The notes under the pieces are model-generated. The model worked only from the letters and a program-made list of their open reading frames with translations, was not told the DNA's origin and did not search any database. Positions 61,073-64,000 of a DNA stretch of 64,000 nucleotides are shown piece after piece; positions within the stretch are counted from its first letter, which is position 1; each line of letters opens with the position of its first letter. The stretch is taken from NCBI RefSeq assembly GCF_024055715.1, contig NZ_JAMXMV010000010.1, positions 1 to 64,000 on the forward strand, in the 5' to 3' direction. This DNA comes from Actinoallomurus soli (GTDB lineage Bacteria; Actinomycetota; Actinomycetes; Streptosporangiales; Streptosporangiaceae). The translations under genes were made by a program, and so were the position numbers.

Positions 61073-61699
61073 ATGAAGAGATTCGTTCGGACCTTCGCGG
61101 CGGCGGCCGGTGCCGCCGTCATGGTGGGATCGGCGGCGACGGCCGCCGCCGCGCGCGACGGGCACCGCGGCCCCGCCGGCGACGGGGGCTACGGCTTCAC
61201 CGTGATCCGCAAGGGCGTTCCGGACTCGGCGAAGCGGCTGACGCTGACCAGCCCGGACGTCCGGGACGGCGGCGCCTTCCCGGCCGCGTCCTGGGCGAAC
61301 GCGTTCGGCTGCTCGGCGGGCAACCGGCCACTGCGCCTGTCCTGGAGCGGAGCCCCGGCGGCGACCCGCGGCTACGCGGTCACGATGTACGATCCGGACG
61401 CGCCCTCCGGGAGCGGGTTCTGGCACTGGCTGGTCTGGGACATCCCCGCCGGTGACACCACACTGGGCGCGACGCCTCCGGCGGGCGCCGTCTCCGGCAC
61501 CAACGACGCGGGCGGCACCGGCTACCTGGGTCCCTGCCCGCCCGCCGGCGACATCGCGCATCGCTACCAGGTGACGGTGTACGCGCTGAACGTCCCGAGC
61601 CTGGGTCTGCCGGCCGGCACGCCGCCCGCCGTCGCGACCTTCACCATGAGCGGTCACGTCATCGCGTACGGCCGCATCACCGCAACGGCGCAGCGGTAG
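61073..61699 (+). CDS. Secreted PEBP/YbhB-like protein
   Basis: 208 aa from ATG 61073 with GAGGAGG upstream. The signal peptide ends at ATAAAARDG. The ligand-site signature is DPDAPSGSGFWHWLVWDIP, and the late GDIAHRYQVTVYALNV completes the PEBP fold. Bacterial YbhB-like proteins have no settled role; some inhibit proteases or bind phospholipids. Being exported, it may act on secreted proteases or lipids. Divergent from the XRE regulator. Confidence 0.92.
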   Translation: MKRFVRTFAAAAGAAVMVGSAATAAAARDGHRGPAGDGGYGFTVIRKGVPDSAKRLTLTSPDVRDGGAFPAASWANAFGCSAGNRPLRLSWSGAPAATRGYAVTMYDPDAPSGSGFWHWLVWDIPAGDTTLGATPPAGAVSGTNDAGGTGYLGPCPPAGDIAHRYQVTVYALNVPSLGLPAGTPPAVATFTMSGHVIAYGRITATAQR

Positions 61700-61704
61700 G
61701 GCGC

Positions 61705-61735
61705 CGTCTCACCGGGGAGCCGGCGGGTGGAGACG
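61705..61735. terminator. Hairpin between convergent PEBP and AbiEii-like genes
   Basis: CGTCTCACC pairs with GGTGGAGACG with one bulge over a 12-base loop. Confidence 0.45.
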
Positions 61736-61747
61736 CTCCGGCGGGGC

Positions 61748-62425
61748 TCAGAGCTCGAGATCGACCTCTTCCTCCTCCAGGAGCCGCAGGTTGATGTCCT
61801 GCGCCCACTCGGCCGCGAACCGCTTCACCCGCCGCACTTCCTCCAGCGTCAGGCCATAGGCCTCGAACTCCGCGTCGTTGCGCAGCTCCGCTGCTTCGAG
61901 CCGCGAGGCCAGGCGTCGCAACGAGAAGTCGGGTTCGTGCGAGCGGCAGAGCCATTCGAGGCGCTCGAAGCTGTACTCTCCGGCGAGCGCCGCCGCGTCG
62001 ATGAGATCGCGCGCGATGCCGCGATCATGCAGGGCTCGCATCTTCAGACCGATCGCGTCGTCGAAGCCCAGCACGGGGCAGGAGTCCACGATGATGGGGC
62101 TGACCCGAAGGGTCGCCTTCATGAGGTCGACCTCGCAGGACTCACTCGTCAGCGGGTCCGTGACCACGAGCCGGGCGAACCGGTAGTTACCCGGAGCGGC
62201 GACGACCTCGAATCCTTTGGCCCGATAGCCCGCCACCACACGCTCGGTCAGTTCTTCGACCGGTAGGGGATTCGCGGTCGCGAAGTCGATGTCCTGGCTG
62301 GGCCGATCCACCAGGCCATGGGCCTTCATCGCATAACCGCCCGCGAGGAATAACCCGTGCTCCTCGCAGAGGTCGAGTCCCGCCTCGATGAGCCGCCGGT
62401 GAAAGGGAGGAAAGTCTATTCCCAC
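61748..62425 (-). CDS. AbiEii-type nucleotidyltransferase (putative toxin)
   Basis: 225 aa from GTG 62425, with AAGGAG five bases upstream. The nucleotidyltransferase signature is GGYAMKAHGLVDRPSQDIDF (GG...R-x-S-x-DxD), as in AbiEii/MenT proteins that transfer nucleotides, in known cases to tRNA 3' ends. A helical C-terminal half is present. It overlaps the stop of a 127-aa gene by about 10 bp, a toxin-antitoxin arrangement. There is no AbiEi-type antitoxin; the small partner is of another, unrecognised kind. Confidence 0.85.
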   Translation of the reverse strand: MGIDFPPFHRRLIEAGLDLCEEHGLFLAGGYAMKAHGLVDRPSQDIDFATANPLPVEELTERVVAGYRAKGFEVVAAPGNYRFARLVVTDPLTSESCEVDLMKATLRVSPIIVDSCPVLGFDDAIGLKMRALHDRGIARDLIDAAALAGEYSFERLEWLCRSHEPDFSLRRLASRLEAAELRNDAEFEAYGLTLEEVRRVKRFAAEWAQDINLRLLEEEEVDLEL

Positions 62426-62799
62426 GGCGACTCCTTCCAACGCGCGAAGGCTGCCGCGAAGGCGTCAGGAGACGCGCCGAGCCTGGCCAGCTCGGGAAAA
62501 CGCCCCTCCCATGCCTCTACATAACCGTCGCCCAGTCTTCGATGCAGAAGAGGCCACGCCTCGAGGAGGTAGTCGCCGTTGAGGAACTCCGGATAGTGCG
62601 TCTGGAGTCCTTGGACGATCACCAACTCGTAGAGCGCGACTCGCTGGGGGAAGCGCTCGACGTTGTACTGTGCCTGTCCCGACCAGCAGAGGTCCAGGGG
62701 AAGGTCGACGACGCCCTTGCGCGGACCGCGCAGGGCGGACAGGGACCGGGGGATCCAGCGCGGCAGGTGCGCCGTCCAGCTCGGCAACGTCTCGGGCAT
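62416..62799 (-). CDS. Hypothetical partner of AbiEii-like nucleotidyltransferase
   Basis: 127 aa from ATG 62799. It is Trp/Leu/Pro-rich at the start (LPSWTAHLPRWIPRSL), with a helical middle (FPQRVALYELVIVQGLQ) and an end ARWKESPWE. No helix-turn-helix or metal motif is visible, so it is unlike the winged-helix antitoxin AbiEi. Its stop overlaps the nucleotidyltransferase start, so the two are co-translated. It is a candidate antitoxin or substrate adaptor. Confidence 0.75.
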   Translation of the reverse strand: MPETLPSWTAHLPRWIPRSLSALRGPRKGVVDLPLDLCWSGQAQYNVERFPQRVALYELVIVQGLQTHYPEFLNGDYLLEAWPLLHRRLGDGYVEAWEGRFPELARLGASPDAFAAAFARWKESPWE

Positions 62800-62830
62800 G
62801 GACCCAGTATGCCAAGGACACGCAACGTAC

Positions 62831-62874
62831 ACGGGCGCTCACCGAAACGACTTTCGATTGCGGTGAGCGCCCGT
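62831..62874 (-). terminator. Strong terminator hairpin of cysM
   Basis: ACGGGCGCTCACCG pairs perfectly with CGGTGAGCGCCCGT (14 bp). The loop itself contains a small CGAAA/TTTCG stem. It lies just past the cysM stop on the minus strand. Confidence 0.8.
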
Positions 62875-62885
62875 GTGGCGTTCGG

Positions 62886-64000
<1,115 letters not shown>

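Overview
The window is about 72% GC, with GTG starts, ATGA/GTGA gene overlaps, SpoIIE-type and MEDS regulators, a SigE-family ECF factor, a mycothiol-type DinB protein and a CysO-CysM cysteine pathway. It is chromosomal DNA of an actinomycete; a Streptosporangiales-like genus fits best, but that placement is inference. Most of the window is ordinary chromosome. I saw no IS element, prophage, CRISPR array or rRNA.

Layout. 1-328: 52-bp tandem repeats. 329-1857: Entner-Doudoroff pair kdgK-eda, divergent from a nucleotidyltransferase (1990-2685). 2687-6219: PP2C/SpoIIE phosphatase and FHA-FHA-ABC exporter. 6346-7080: LmeA-like DUF2993 protein. 7253-13202: minus-strand envelope glycosylation locus (three glycosyltransferases, an epimerase, a lipoprotein and two unknown proteins, many translationally coupled). 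13212-17153: hydrolase, CBS protein, class F sortase next to its probable surface substrate, and a membrane-anchored protein. 17361-21109: LigB-type DNA ligase, a membrane protein and a Rip1/RseP site-2 protease.

21328-26651: a tandem glycine riboswitch followed by gcvT-gcvH-glyA-lipA-sdaA, joining glycine cleavage, serine interconversion, lipoylation and serine deamination. lipA has codon usage unlike its neighbours. 26676-31900: lipoprotein, M20 amidohydrolase, purU, secreted esterase and a PLP deaminase/aldolase. 32007-36277: sugar-kinase gene plus an ABC importer without its own ATPase. 36415-39785: LUD protein and a large secreted PIG-L deacetylase. 39843-41391: DUF3618 protein, a Bcp peroxiredoxin lacking the usual resolving Cys, then a low-GC HNH nuclease gene whose end overlaps an unusual short-arm tRNA with anticodon UAG.

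41458-47686: MerR-SDR pair with a textbook 19-bp-spacer promoter, DUF574 methyltransferase, sedolisin, RidA/dehydrogenase divergent from a LysR regulator, and a truncated flavin reductase. 47836-51640: two MEDS-domain regulators, an L7/L12-CTD membrane protein, a SigE-family sigma factor with a membrane partner, and a Pro-rich secreted protein. 51744-55569: mycothiol-dependent isomerase-like protein, then a GCS2 ligase, haem-oxygenase-like diiron protein, CDGSH protein and methyltransferase.

56117-63833+: the conserved actinobacterial block rdgB-rph-MBL phosphodiesterase-murI ... cysM-cysO, interrupted between murI and cysM by a five-gene insert (thioesterase, XRE regulator, PEBP protein, AbiEii-type nucleotidyltransferase and its small partner).

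The places most worth a second look are the HNH/short-arm tRNA locus, the GCS2-diiron-CDGSH-methyltransferase cluster, the AbiEii-like pair, the mosaic lipA, and the tandem arrays that seem to copy gene 3' ends.
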